A stretch of DNA of 64,000 nt from Streptomyces sp. SKN60 (GTDB lineage Bacteria; Actinomycetota; Actinomycetes; Streptomycetales; Streptomycetaceae). The stretch spans positions 62,001 through 126,000 of the forward strand of contig NZ_JAHTMW010000008.1 of NCBI RefSeq assembly GCF_026236535.1, in the 5' to 3' direction. This document shows positions 41,755 through 50,388 of this stretch, piece after piece. The notes under the pieces were generated by a model that saw only the letters and a list, made by a program, of their open reading frames with translations, had not been told where the DNA came from and searched no databases. The number at the start of each line of letters is the position of its first letter. The stretch's first letter is position 1. Made by a program: the position numbers and the translations under genes.

Positions 41755-42234
41755 GTGGAGAAGCACGACGGGAGCGGATCCGCGGAGGTGCGGATCGACG
41801 ACCCCTGGTACGACGAGCTCGCCGCCGGCTGGGGCGAGCATGACGGGGACGGGACGCCGCCCGGCGCCGTTCCCCACCAGCAGGCCCCGGCCCCGGCCGA
41901 TGGCCACAGCGCCGCGGACGTCTATCTGGAGGTCCAGCGGAGCCCCGCCTTCCAGGAAGTGCGCCGCCGATACCGCCGCTTCGTCTTCCCGGCCTCGCTC
42001 GCCTTCCTGCTCTGGTACCTGGCGTACGTCGTGGCCGCCACCGCCGCCCCCGGCCTGATGGCCCGCCCGGTGACCGGCGCGGTCAACGTCGCCATGGTCG
42101 CCGGACTCGGCCAGTTCGCCACCACCTTCCTGCTGACCTGGGCCTACGCCCGGCACGCCCGGCTGCGCCGGGACCGGGCCGCGCTCGAACTGCGCTGGGA
42201 CACCCAGGAGATGACCCGGGGGGTGCGGCGATGA
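41755..42234 (+). CDS. DUF485 membrane protein
   Basis: 159 aa. Acidic soluble N-terminus, then two membrane helices (about residues 82-105 and 118-140) in the DUF485 pattern FVFPASLAFLLWYLAYVV, followed by a basic tail. Such proteins are almost always encoded just before an acetate/pyruvate-type sodium symporter and may assist it. GTG 41755 with AAGGAG upstream. Its stop overlaps the symporter start (ATGA at 42231-42234), implying coupled translation. Confidence 0.88.
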   Translation: MEKHDGSGSAEVRIDDPWYDELAAGWGEHDGDGTPPGAVPHQQAPAPADGHSAADVYLEVQRSPAFQEVRRRYRRFVFPASLAFLLWYLAYVVAATAAPGLMARPVTGAVNVAMVAGLGQFATTFLLTWAYARHARLRRDRAALELRWDTQEMTRGVRR

Positions 42235-43826
42235 CCGGAGACCACCAGACCCTGGCGCTGCTGCTGTTCAGCGCGTTCATCGCGGTCACCCTGGGCATCA
42301 CCACCTGGGTCAGCCGCAACCGGCGCGGCTCCGCAGAGGAGTTCTACGCCGGCGGACGCCTCTTCTCGCCCCTGGAGAACGGATTCGCCATCGCCGGCGA
42401 CTACATGTCCGCCGCCTCCTTCCTCGGCATCTCCGGCCTCATCGCGCTCTTCGGCTACGACGGCATGCTCTACTCCGTCGGCTTCCTCGTCGCCTGGCTG
42501 GTCGTGCTCCTGCTGGTCGCCGAACTCGTCCGCAACTGCGGCCGCTTCACCCTCGCCGACGTCGTCGCGGCCCGGATGGCCGAGCGCCCGGTCCGGATCG
42601 CCGTCGGCACCTCCTCCGTCACCGTCTCCGTGCTCTATCTCGTGGCGCAGATGGTCGGCGCTGGCAGCCTGGTCGCCCTGCTGCTCGGCGGCACCAGCGA
42701 CGCCGCCCGCGCCTGGACGGTGATCGGCGTCGGCGCGCTGATGGTCGTGTACGTGTCGCTCGGCGGCATGCGCGCCACCACCTGGATCCAGATCGTCAAG
42801 GCCGTGCTGCTCATGGCCGGCACCATCGCACTCACCGTGCTCGTCCTGCTGCGCTTCCACTTCGACGTCGACCAGCTGCTCAGCACCGCCGCCGAACGCA
42901 GCGGCCACGGCCGGGACTTCCTCGCGCCCGGGCTGCGCTACGGCGGCGACTGGACCGCCCGGGTCGACTTCGTCAGCCTCGGCCTGGCGCTCGTCCTCGG
43001 CACCGCCGGACTGCCGCACATCCTGTCGCGCTTCTACACCGTGCCCACCGCGCGGGCCGCCCGCCGCTCCGTCGTCTGGTCCATCGCCCTCATCGGCGGC
43101 TTCTACCTGATGACGATCGTCCTCGGCTTCGGCGCCGCCGCCCTCGTCGGGCCCGACACCGTCCGCGCCTCCAACGCCGCCGGCAACACCGCCGTGCCGC
43201 TGCTCGCCCTCGACCTCGGCGGCGGGGTCGGCTCCACCGGCGGCACGGTCCTGTTCGCGGTCGTCGCTGCCGTCGCCTTCGCGACCATCCTCGCCGTGGT
43301 CGCCGGCATCACCCTCGCCTCCTCCGCCTCCGTCGCGCACGACCTCTACGCCTCGCTGCGCCGCCGCCGGAGCGCCAAGGAACACAGCGAGGTGGCCGTC
43401 GCCAAGCTCGCCGCCGCGGGCATCGGGGTCGCCGCGATCGGCCTCGGCCTGCTCGCCCGCGACCTCAACGTGGCCTTCCTGGTCGGCCTCGCCTTCGCCG
43501 TCGCCGCCTCCGCCAACCTGCCCGCGCTGCTCTACTCGCTGTTCTGGCGGCGCTTCACCACCCGGGGCGCGGTCTGGTCGGTGTACGGCGGCCTCGTCCC
43601 CGCCGTGCTGCTCGTCGTGGTCTCACCGGTCGTCTCCGGCAGCCCCGAATCGCTGTTCCCCGGCGTCGACTTCCAGCTCTTCCCGCTCCAGAACCCCGGG
43701 GTGGTCTCCATCCCGCTGGGCTTCCTCGCGGGCTGGCTCGGCACCGTGACCTCCCCGGAACCCCCGGACGAGGCCCGGCACGCCGAGACGGAGGTACGGG
43801 CGCTCACGGGGGCGGGAGCGGTCTGA
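42231..43826 (+). CDS. Sodium:solute symporter, ActP-like
   Basis: 531 aa, SSS family with about 13 membrane helices. Typical motifs are STDFYAAGR-like EEFYAGGRLFSPLENGFAIAG (start), GDYMSAASFLGISGLIALFG and GTAGLPHILSRFYTVP. ActP-type carriers import acetate, glycolate or short monocarboxylates with sodium. It pairs with the DUF485 gene in a 4-bp overlap, and faces a convergent CitA/CitB-like two-component system that may control it. Substrate cannot be read from the sequence alone. Confidence 0.88.
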   Translation: MTGDHQTLALLLFSAFIAVTLGITTWVSRNRRGSAEEFYAGGRLFSPLENGFAIAGDYMSAASFLGISGLIALFGYDGMLYSVGFLVAWLVVLLLVAELVRNCGRFTLADVVAARMAERPVRIAVGTSSVTVSVLYLVAQMVGAGSLVALLLGGTSDAARAWTVIGVGALMVVYVSLGGMRATTWIQIVKAVLLMAGTIALTVLVLLRFHFDVDQLLSTAAERSGHGRDFLAPGLRYGGDWTARVDFVSLGLALVLGTAGLPHILSRFYTVPTARAARRSVVWSIALIGGFYLMTIVLGFGAAALVGPDTVRASNAAGNTAVPLLALDLGGGVGSTGGTVLFAVVAAVAFATILAVVAGITLASSASVAHDLYASLRRRRSAKEHSEVAVAKLAAAGIGVAAIGLGLLARDLNVAFLVGLAFAVAASANLPALLYSLFWRRFTTRGAVWSVYGGLVPAVLLVVVSPVVSGSPESLFPGVDFQLFPLQNPGVVSIPLGFLAGWLGTVTSPEPPDEARHAETEVRALTGAGAV

Positions 43827-43976
43827 CGGCGCGCCGCGCGCGGCGAGCCGAGGCCGTCTTCCGGCCGGCCGGGCCCGCCGGAGGTGCCCGTCCCGGCGCG
43901 GTACGGCGCCCCCGGGCGGCGGGGGGAACGAGGACAGCGGCTCCCGACTCGGCCTCGCCGCCCCCCCCGCCGTGCC

Positions 43977-44684
43977 TCAGCCGGCCGTTGCCGGGCCCGC
44001 CCACGCGTACCGGTGCTCCGGGCGGCCCGTCTCGCCGTATTTCAGCGAGAGCCGCACTCGGCCGGTGCGCTCCAGGAGCTTGAGATAGCGCTGGGCGGTC
44101 TGCCGGCTCACCCCGGCCCGCTCGGCGATCTCCTGCGCCGACAGCGGCCCGTCCGCCGCGAGCAGTACCTGCCGCACCAGCTCGGCCGTCGTGGGGGAGT
44201 GGCCCTTGGGCAGGTCCGGGACGACGGGGCCGGTGGAGAGGGCGCCGAAGATCCGGTCCACTTCGGCCTGTTCCGCCTCGCCGCCGCCGTCGAGGGTGCG
44301 GCGCAGCGCCGCGTACGCCTCCAGTTTGGCCCGGAGGCCGGCGAAGCCGAACGGCTTCACCAGGTACTGCAGCGCCCCGTGCCGCATCGCCGCCTGGACG
44401 GTCGCCACGTCGCGCGCCGCGGTCACCATGATCACGTCGGTCTGGCGGCCGAGGGCGCGCAGCTCGCGTACGACCGCGAGGCCGTTGCCGTCCGGCAGGT
44501 AGTGGTCAAGCAGCACCAGGTCCACGGCGGGCTCGGGCTCGGGCTCGGGCGCGGTCAGCGCGGCCAGCGCCTCCGCCGCCGAGTGGGCGACGCCGACCAC
44601 CCGGAAGCCCGGCACCTTCGCCACATAGGCGGCGTTGACCTGGGCCACCCGTACGTCGTCGTCGACGACCAGGACGTCGATCAC
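43977..44684 (-). CDS. CitB/DcuR-type response regulator
   Basis: 235 aa. Receiver domain VLVVDDDVRVAQVNAAYV with phospho-Asp in VLLDHYLPDGNG (about residue 59), Thr in MVTAARD, Lys in LVKPFGF. The C-terminal DNA-binding half has a winged helix-turn-helix (SAQEIAERAGVSRQTAQRYL), as in regulators for citrate and C4-dicarboxylate use. GTG 44684 with GGAGGAGG upstream; the GTGA overlaps the kinase stop. Convergent with the symporter gene, 150 bp apart. Confidence 0.92.
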   Translation of the reverse strand: MIDVLVVDDDVRVAQVNAAYVAKVPGFRVVGVAHSAAEALAALTAPEPEPEPAVDLVLLDHYLPDGNGLAVVRELRALGRQTDVIMVTAARDVATVQAAMRHGALQYLVKPFGFAGLRAKLEAYAALRRTLDGGGEAEQAEVDRIFGALSTGPVVPDLPKGHSPTTAELVRQVLLAADGPLSAQEIAERAGVSRQTAQRYLKLLERTGRVRLSLKYGETGRPEHRYAWAGPATAG

Positions 44685-46360
44685 CGCGCCTCCTCCGGAG
44701 CCACGGGCGCGAGCTCGCCGTCCGGCCCGCCGTCCGCCTCGACGAGCGCGTCCGGCAGCAGCACGGTGAACTCTGCGCCGCCGTCCGGGCCGGTGCCGAC
44801 CACGGCGCTGCCGCCCCGCCGCTCCGCGAGCCGGCGCACCAGCGGCAGCCCGAGGCCGCGCTTGCCGTGGGCGGGCGGCTCCTTGGTGCTCCAGCCCTCC
44901 GTGAAGATCAGCTCGCGCCGCTCCGCGGGCACGCCGGGGCCGCTGTCGCCGACCCTCAGGACCACCGCGCGGCCGTCGGCGCGCAGATCCACCTCCACGC
45001 GCGCGTGGGGAGTGCCGGAGGCGGCGTCGAGGGCGTTGTCGACCAGGTTGCCGACGACCGTGACCAGTTCGCGCGGGTCGACCAGGCGGTCCGGGAGCAG
45101 CGAGCCGGGCGCGACGCGCAGCGAGACGCCGCGCTCGGCGGCGACGGCGGCCTTGCCGACGAGCAACGCGGCGAGCAGCGGGTCGTGCACCTTCTCGGTG
45201 ACCTGTTCGGCCGTCGCCCGGTGCACGCCGACCACCTCGGTGACGAAGTCGGCGGCCTCGTCGTACATTTCCAGTTCGAGCAGCCCGAGCAGGGTGTGCA
45301 TGCGGTTGGCGTGCTCGTGGTCCTGCGCGCGCAGCGCGTCGATCAGGCCGCGCGTGGAGTCCAGCTCGCGGCCCAGGCGTTCGAGTTCGGTGCGGTCGCG
45401 GAGGGTGGCGACGGCGCCGCCGTCGTGGGTGGGCATCCGGTTGGCGATCAGCACCCGGCTGCCGCGCACCGTGACCAGGTCCTCGCCGGTGGCCCGGCCC
45501 GCGAGCACCTCGGTGGTGCGGCCGGCGCCGAGCACCTCCTCCAGGGGGCGGCCGGTGGCCTCGGGGCCGATGCCGAGGAGCCGCTGCGCCTCGTCGTTCA
45601 TCAGCCGGATCCTGCCCGCGCCGTCGAGCGCCACGACGCCCTCGCGGATGCCGTGCAGCATCGCCTCGCGCTCGGCGAGCAGCGCCGAGATGTCGGAGAA
45701 GGCGAGGTCGTGGGTGCGCCGCTGGAGCCGTCGGGAGATCAGATAGGCGGCCAGCGCGCCGGCCGCCAGCGCACCGCCGGCGTAGCGCAGCAGCCCGGGG
45801 ATCGCCGCCACGAGCCGGTCGCGCACGCTGTCGTACTCGATGCCGACCGACACCGCGCCGACGATCTCCCCGCGCCGGTCCCGCAGCGGCGCCTTGCCGC
45901 GCGCGGAGCGGCCGAGGGTGCCGCTGTCGATCTCCATCACGGCGTGCCCGGCGAGCGCGGCGCTCGGGTCGGTCGAGACGCGGCGGCCGATCTGGGCGGG
46001 GTCGGTGTGCGACCACCGGATACCGGCGGTATCCATGACCACCACGTACTCGGCTCCGGTGGAACGCCGGATCCGCTCGGCCTCCGCCTGCACCGGGCCG
46101 TCGGGCGCCGGACGGCTGGTCGCGAGGCCCGCGGCCATCTCCGGCGAGGCCGTGGTCTGCGCGATCGCCAGGGCGCGGCGCATCGCCTGATCGTCCAGCT
46201 GCGCGCTCAACGGGGCCAGGAACAGCCCGGTGGCCAGCACCGTCACCCCCGTCGCGATGGCCAGCTGCATCAGCAGCACCTGCGAGAACACCCGCCGCGG
46301 CCACCCGATCCTGCGCCGGCGGCCGGGCGGCCGCGCGGGGGAGGACGGTGCGGGGCTCAT
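44681..46360 (-). CDS. CitA/DcuS-type sensor histidine kinase
   Basis: 559 aa. Membrane helix at about 25-48, extracytoplasmic PAS-like sensor (about 50-175; includes GAEYVVVMDTAGIRWSH), second helix at about 180-200, cytoplasmic PAS (GIREGVVALDGAGRIRLMN), phospho-His in AQDHEHANRMHTLLG (about 325), ATP domain NLVDNALDAA, DSGPGVP and KRGLGLPLV. The layout is that of CitA/DcuS kinases binding carboxylates outside the cell. ATG 46360 has no clear ribosome site. Its gene overlaps the response regulator gene, so they are co-translated. Confidence 0.9.
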   Translation of the reverse strand: MSPAPSSPARPPGRRRRIGWPRRVFSQVLLMQLAIATGVTVLATGLFLAPLSAQLDDQAMRRALAIAQTTASPEMAAGLATSRPAPDGPVQAEAERIRRSTGAEYVVVMDTAGIRWSHTDPAQIGRRVSTDPSAALAGHAVMEIDSGTLGRSARGKAPLRDRRGEIVGAVSVGIEYDSVRDRLVAAIPGLLRYAGGALAAGALAAYLISRRLQRRTHDLAFSDISALLAEREAMLHGIREGVVALDGAGRIRLMNDEAQRLLGIGPEATGRPLEEVLGAGRTTEVLAGRATGEDLVTVRGSRVLIANRMPTHDGGAVATLRDRTELERLGRELDSTRGLIDALRAQDHEHANRMHTLLGLLELEMYDEAADFVTEVVGVHRATAEQVTEKVHDPLLAALLVGKAAVAAERGVSLRVAPGSLLPDRLVDPRELVTVVGNLVDNALDAASGTPHARVEVDLRADGRAVVLRVGDSGPGVPAERRELIFTEGWSTKEPPAHGKRGLGLPLVRRLAERRGGSAVVGTGPDGGAEFTVLLPDALVEADGGPDGELAPVAPEEAR

Positions 46361-46475
46361 GGCTGAAACGGTACGGGGACGGGGGCGCCGACCGGAAATG
46401 CGGCGGCCCCCGGGGCGGTGCCTGGCTGCGGCGCGGCGCGCTGCTGCCCCTCGGCCCGGCCCCCCGCAGGGCTCG

Positions 46476-46820
46476 TCACCCAGCCGCCGCGAGGTAGGCG
46501 ACGAGCACGGCCGGGGGTACCAGCATGCACAGCAGGTGGGCGACGGCCGTACGGGGGAGACGGAACAGGCCGAACAACAGCAGCCCGCCCGCGAGCCAGC
46601 CGAGGTACAGCTGCTCGGCCAGTCGGCCGGCGGCGTCCATCTCTGCCTGCTGGGTCGCATCGGGCGCACCGAAGGTGATCCCCGAAGCCATGACCATCAT
46701 GAAAAGCATCCCGCACAGCAGGACGTTCATCAGCCCGACCAACACCGCGACCGGGGTGTCGGCGCGGCGTATGCGCCGGTACCAGCCGACAGCATCCCTT
46801 GACGTGCCCGTCTCATACAT
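46476..46820 (-). CDS. Small membrane protein
   Basis: 114 aa. After a basic N-terminus (AVGWYRRIRRAD) come three hydrophobic helices at about residues 25-50, 70-88 and 94-112. No family recognised. ATG 46820 chosen; the longer open frame upstream overlaps the GTPase gene on the other strand and has no coding signal. Divergent from the COG0523 GTPase gene; 115 bp before the kinase gene on the same strand, so it may precede it in a transcript. Confidence 0.65.
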   Translation of the reverse strand: MYETGTSRDAVGWYRRIRRADTPVAVLVGLMNVLLCGMLFMMVMASGITFGAPDATQQAEMDAAGRLAEQLYLGWLAGGLLLFGLFRLPRTAVAHLLCMLVPPAVLVAYLAAAG

Positions 46821-46991
46821 GCGCGTCAGCCTGCCCCGCACGTGGGCGGCGGGGCATGAGTACGGGTACTCACCTCCCCGACCCAGGACAAGCGCATGGG
46901 GCCCCGGGGCGCAGGACACGGTCCCGCGTGGGTGCCCGCCTATTCTGGAGGCTTCGCAGGTGCAGGCATCGACGGCCCGGAGGCGTGACCC

Positions 46992-48059
46992 TTGACCAGC
47001 CAGCCCACCCAGCAGATTCCCGTCATCGTCCTGGCCGGGTTTCTCGGGGCGGGGAAGACCACCCTGCTCAACCATCTGCTGCGCAGTGCGCGGGGGACGC
47101 GGATCGGGGTCATGGTCAATGACTTCGGCGACATCGGGATCGACGCCATGACCGTGGCCGGGCAGGTCGGGTCCACCGTCTCGCTCGGGAACGGCTGTCT
47201 GTGCTGTGCCGTGGACGCGAGCGAGCTCGACGAGTACCTGGAGGTGCTGACCCGGCCCGAGGCGCGGCTCGACGTGATCGTGATCGAGGCGAGCGGTCTT
47301 GCCGAGCCGCAGGAGCTCGTGCGCATGCTGCTGGCCAGCGAGAACCGGCGGATCGTGTACGGCGGTCTGGTCGAGGTGGTCGACGCCGCCGAGTTCGCGG
47401 CGACTCGGGAACGGCACCCGGAGACCGACCGGCACCTCGCCGTCGCCGACCTCGTCGTGGTCAACAAGGCCGACGGCGTGGCGCCGGAGGAGCTGCGTGC
47501 CGTACGGGAGACGGTCACCGCCCTCGCCCCGCGCGGTGCCGTCGTCGAGGCCGCGTACGGGCGGATCGACCCCGAGCTGCTGTTCGACCGGGTGGTGCCC
47601 GAGGGCGAGATCGCCGGGCAGATGTCGATCGAGGACATCCTGTACGGCTCCGAGGTCGACGAGCACGCCCACCCGCACGCCGCCTACGACACCCTCTCCC
47701 TGAGCACACCGGTCCCGCTGCACCCGCGCCGGCTCATGGCGTTCCTGGACTCGCGCCCCGAGGGCCTCTACCGGATCAAGGGCTTCGTCGACTTCGGCGC
47801 CGCCGACCCGGCCAACCGCTACAGCGTCCACGCGGTCGGGCGCTTCCTGCGCTTCCGGCCCGAGCCCTGGCCGGCCGGTGAGGAGCGGCTGACCCAGCTG
47901 GTCCTCATCGGCAGCGGCATCGACGCCGCCGCCCTGCGCAAGGAACTCGCCGGCTGCGAGCTGGACGGACCGGACGACACGCCCGACGAGCACAGCATGT
48001 GGGGCGTCCTGCGGTACGTGCCGCAGCCCGACGAGGAGCCGAGGGAAGACACGCCTTAG
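46992..48059 (+). CDS. COG0523 (CobW/G3E) GTPase
   Basis: 355 aa metal-chaperone-type GTPase. P-loop GFLGAGKTTLLNHLL at the N-terminus, metal-binding CLCC in GNGCLCCAVD (about residue 72), switch with EASGLAEPQE, guanine motif VVNKADG, His-rich HAHPHA (about 225) and a CobW C-terminal domain. TTG 46992 with GGAGG 9 nt upstream. The family delivers zinc, cobalt or other metals. I saw no Zur-box-like sequence upstream, so a zinc-starvation role is not supported here. Its stop is 7 bp from the convergent monooxygenase gene. Confidence 0.9.
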   Translation: MTSQPTQQIPVIVLAGFLGAGKTTLLNHLLRSARGTRIGVMVNDFGDIGIDAMTVAGQVGSTVSLGNGCLCCAVDASELDEYLEVLTRPEARLDVIVIEASGLAEPQELVRMLLASENRRIVYGGLVEVVDAAEFAATRERHPETDRHLAVADLVVVNKADGVAPEELRAVRETVTALAPRGAVVEAAYGRIDPELLFDRVVPEGEIAGQMSIEDILYGSEVDEHAHPHAAYDTLSLSTPVPLHPRRLMAFLDSRPEGLYRIKGFVDFGAADPANRYSVHAVGRFLRFRPEPWPAGEERLTQLVLIGSGIDAAALRKELAGCELDGPDDTPDEHSMWGVLRYVPQPDEEPREDTP

Positions 48060-48066
48060 TGCGGGC

Positions 48067-49542
48067 CTAGACCTGCGCTCCGACCGGGGCCTCGCCCAGG
48101 TTCGCCAGGTGTGCGTCCAGACCTTCGGCGTCCGGGCCCGCCCAGCCGACGTAGCCGTCCGGGCGGATCAGGAACAGGCCGGTGCCGTACGCCTCGTACG
48201 CCGGCAGGTGCGCCGGGCGCAGCGACGGGGAGCCGAGGAGGGGCGGGAGCGGGACGCCGACCGCGAGCAGGGTGAGGTGCGGGCCGCGGAAGAGGTCGAA
48301 GAGGCGGCCGGCCCCGTACGGGCCGTCCGGGGCGCGGTCGCCCGCGCGCAGGGCGTCCTCGGGGAGACCGGGGCGGGTCTCGACGGACCAGGGCGAGTCC
48401 CGGTAGCCGAGGTCGAGCTGCTGGACCTCGGAGCCGCGCTGGGTGCCGCGGCCGGTGGTGCTCGCGCGGTGGAGGCGGGTGCTGAGGCCGAGGACGTCGG
48501 CGGCGACGGGCTGCCGCTCGGTCTCGTAGGAGTCGAGCAGCGCGGCCGGGGCGCCGTGCCGCAGCACCCGGCCGAGCTTCCAGCCCAGGTTGTAGGCGTC
48601 CTGGACGCTCGTGTTGAGGCCCTGGCCGCCGGCGGGGGAGTGCACATGGGCCGCGTCCCCGGCGAGGAAGACCCGACCGTCCCGGAACCGGTCCGCCATC
48701 GCCGCCCGGGCCCGGAAGTCCGAGGACCAGCGGACCTCCGCCACGTCCTCCGGCGCCAGCGGGGTGCGGGCCGCGAGCAGCGAGCGTACCCCCTCCGGTG
48801 AGGTGTCCACGATCGCCGACTCGTCCTCGAACCCGGCCACGAGCTGGAAGAGTTCACCGCCGGGCAGCGGGCACAGCGCCACGCCGCCGCCCGGCGCCGT
48901 GGCCCACAGATGCCAGTTGCCGCGGTCGACGACGGTGCCGGGCGCGAGCCGCACGTCCGCGACGAGCATCGGCCGCGGGTCGACGGTCTCCCCGGTCATG
49001 CCGATGCCGAGCGCGCGCCGCACGGTGGAGCGGCCGCCGTCGCAGGCCACCAGATACGCCGCCCGCACCGTCTCGCCGGTGGACAGCTCCGCCTCGACCG
49101 CGTCCGCGGTCTGCCGGAAGCCGGTGAGGGCCGTGCCGAAGCGGACCGCGCCGCCCAGCTCGCGCAGCCGCTCGTACAGCAGCTCCTGGGTGCGGAACTG
49201 CGGGACGAGCAGCACGTTCGCGTACGGGACCTGCTCGGTCGGCTCCGAGCGGGCCATCATGTCCCACTCGCCCTGCGGCTCGGCGCCCTCCCAGCCGCGC
49301 ATCAGCGGGTACGGCGCGCCGGCCACCAGGACCGCGGGCAGCACGCCCAGGTCGTCGAGCACCTCCAGACTGCGCGGCTGCAGCCCCTTGCCCCGGGAGC
49401 CGGGGAAGAGGCCGTCGGCCTGCTCCACCAGCAGCGCGCGCACGCCCCGCCGGGCGAGGTCGATCGCCAGGACCAGCCCCGTCGGGCCCGCTCCGACGAT
49501 GACGACCTCCGTGTCTGTGTCCGTGTCCGTGTTCTTGCTCAT
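48067..49542 (-). CDS. FAD-dependent monooxygenase (class A)
   Basis: 491 aa, PHBH-like aromatic hydroxylase. FAD-binding VVIVGAGPTGLVLAIDLARRG, the DG motif in ACDGGRSTVRRALG, and GDAAHVHSPAGGQGLN for flavin phosphate. N-terminus begins MSKNTDTDTDTE, a repeat coding oddity. ATG 49542 with GGACGGGG upstream. Related enzymes modify polyketides or inactivate rifamycins and tetracyclines. It is divergent from a TetR-family gene with two identical operators between them, so it is probably induced by a small aromatic compound. Confidence 0.92.
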   Translation of the reverse strand: MSKNTDTDTDTEVVIVGAGPTGLVLAIDLARRGVRALLVEQADGLFPGSRGKGLQPRSLEVLDDLGVLPAVLVAGAPYPLMRGWEGAEPQGEWDMMARSEPTEQVPYANVLLVPQFRTQELLYERLRELGGAVRFGTALTGFRQTADAVEAELSTGETVRAAYLVACDGGRSTVRRALGIGMTGETVDPRPMLVADVRLAPGTVVDRGNWHLWATAPGGGVALCPLPGGELFQLVAGFEDESAIVDTSPEGVRSLLAARTPLAPEDVAEVRWSSDFRARAAMADRFRDGRVFLAGDAAHVHSPAGGQGLNTSVQDAYNLGWKLGRVLRHGAPAALLDSYETERQPVAADVLGLSTRLHRASTTGRGTQRGSEVQQLDLGYRDSPWSVETRPGLPEDALRAGDRAPDGPYGAGRLFDLFRGPHLTLLAVGVPLPPLLGSPSLRPAHLPAYEAYGTGLFLIRPDGYVGWAGPDAEGLDAHLANLGEAPVGAQV

Positions 49543-49558
49543 GACAGCATCCCCGTCC

Positions 49559-49571
49559 TTAACGCTGTTAA
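49559..49571. promoter_or_regulatory. TetR operator 1
   Basis: TTAAC-GCT-GTTAA palindrome (extended CTTAAC/GTTAAG) in the divergent gap, 17 bp upstream of the monooxygenase start. Second copy at 49595-49607. Confidence 0.85.
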
Positions 49572-49594
49572 GTTCCGACGCCCGGAGCATCTCC

Positions 49595-49607
49595 TTAACG
49601 CTGTTAA
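49595..49607. promoter_or_regulatory. TetR operator 2
   Basis: Identical 13-bp palindrome to operator 1, center 36 bp away, 26 bp upstream of the TetR start. The matching sequence and AT-rich composition in an otherwise GC-rich gap make it strong. Confidence 0.85.
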
Positions 49608-49632
49608 ATTGTCAAGGGGATACGGTGAGCCG

Positions 49633-50292
49633 GTGGCGAGCAAGAAGACGACCCGGCTGGATCCGGCGCAGGTGGCGGAGACCGCCCTGCGCCTGCTGAA
49701 CGAGCGCGGCCTGGAAGGCCTCACGCTGCGGGCGATCGCCCAGGAACTGCACGTCCAGGCCCCGGCGCTGTACTGGCACTTCAAGAACAAGCAGGCGCTG
49801 CTCGACGAGATGGCGACGGTCATGTACCGCCAGATGGTCGCCGACCCGGCCGCCCGGCCCGCCGGGGACGTGAGCTGGCAGGAGCGGATCCTCGCGGTCA
49901 ACCGGGGCCTGCGCGCCGGGCTGCTGCGCTACCGCGACGGCGCCAAGGTCTACAGCGGCGCCCGGTTCACCGGGACCGAACACGCCGCGGACATGGAGCG
50001 CGAGCTGGGCACGCTGGTCGACGCGGGGTTCTCGCTGCCCGACGCGGTGCGGGCGAGCACCACCGCGTACCTCTTCACCCTCGGCTTCGTCACTGAGGAA
50101 CAGGGCACCGAACCGGTGCCGGGCGAGCGGCGCGAGGGCTTCGACGTGGCCGAGCGCGCCGAGCGGATGGCCGCCTACCCGCTCGCCGCCCAGGCCGGGG
50201 CCGAGATCTTCGGCGACTACGACAGCGGCTTCGAGGACGGTCTGCGGATCATCGTCGCCGGCATCGCGGCCACCTACGGTCCGCGGGACTGA
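49633..50292 (+). CDS. TetR-family repressor (TcR-like C-domain)
   Basis: 219 aa. HTH at residues about 25-65 (GLEGLTLRAIAQELHVQ, then APALYWHFKNKQALLDEMA), the exact style of TetR/TcR-type regulators of efflux or modifying enzymes. The C-terminal domain with HAADMERELGTLVDAGFSL is a TetR_C fold. GTG 49633; a slightly weak ribosome site (GGTGAG). Divergent from the flavin monooxygenase; likely represses both genes from the paired TTAAC-GCT-GTTAA sites until an aromatic ligand binds. Confidence 0.9.
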   Translation: MASKKTTRLDPAQVAETALRLLNERGLEGLTLRAIAQELHVQAPALYWHFKNKQALLDEMATVMYRQMVADPAARPAGDVSWQERILAVNRGLRAGLLRYRDGAKVYSGARFTGTEHAADMERELGTLVDAGFSLPDAVRASTTAYLFTLGFVTEEQGTEPVPGERREGFDVAERAERMAAYPLAAQAGAEIFGDYDSGFEDGLRIIVAGIAATYGPRD

Positions 50293-50315
50293 CCGTACGG
50301 CGACGCGAAGACGGC

Positions 50316-50375
50316 CGTACGACGACGCCCCCGGACCCGCGCGCAGCGGCGCGAGACCAGGGGCGTCGGCGTACG
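50316..50375. terminator. Terminator between tetR and parC
   Basis: Inverted repeat of 16 bp (CGTACGACGACGCCCC / GGGGCGTCGGCGTACG, one mismatch) with a 28-nt loop, between convergent genes. Confidence 0.75.
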
Positions 50376-50388
50376 TGCCGGTTGCCGG

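Noticed and set aside
46992..48059. Zinc-starvation (Zur) control of the COG0523 GTPase
   Set aside because: No AT-rich Zur-box-like palindrome in the 171-bp upstream gap.
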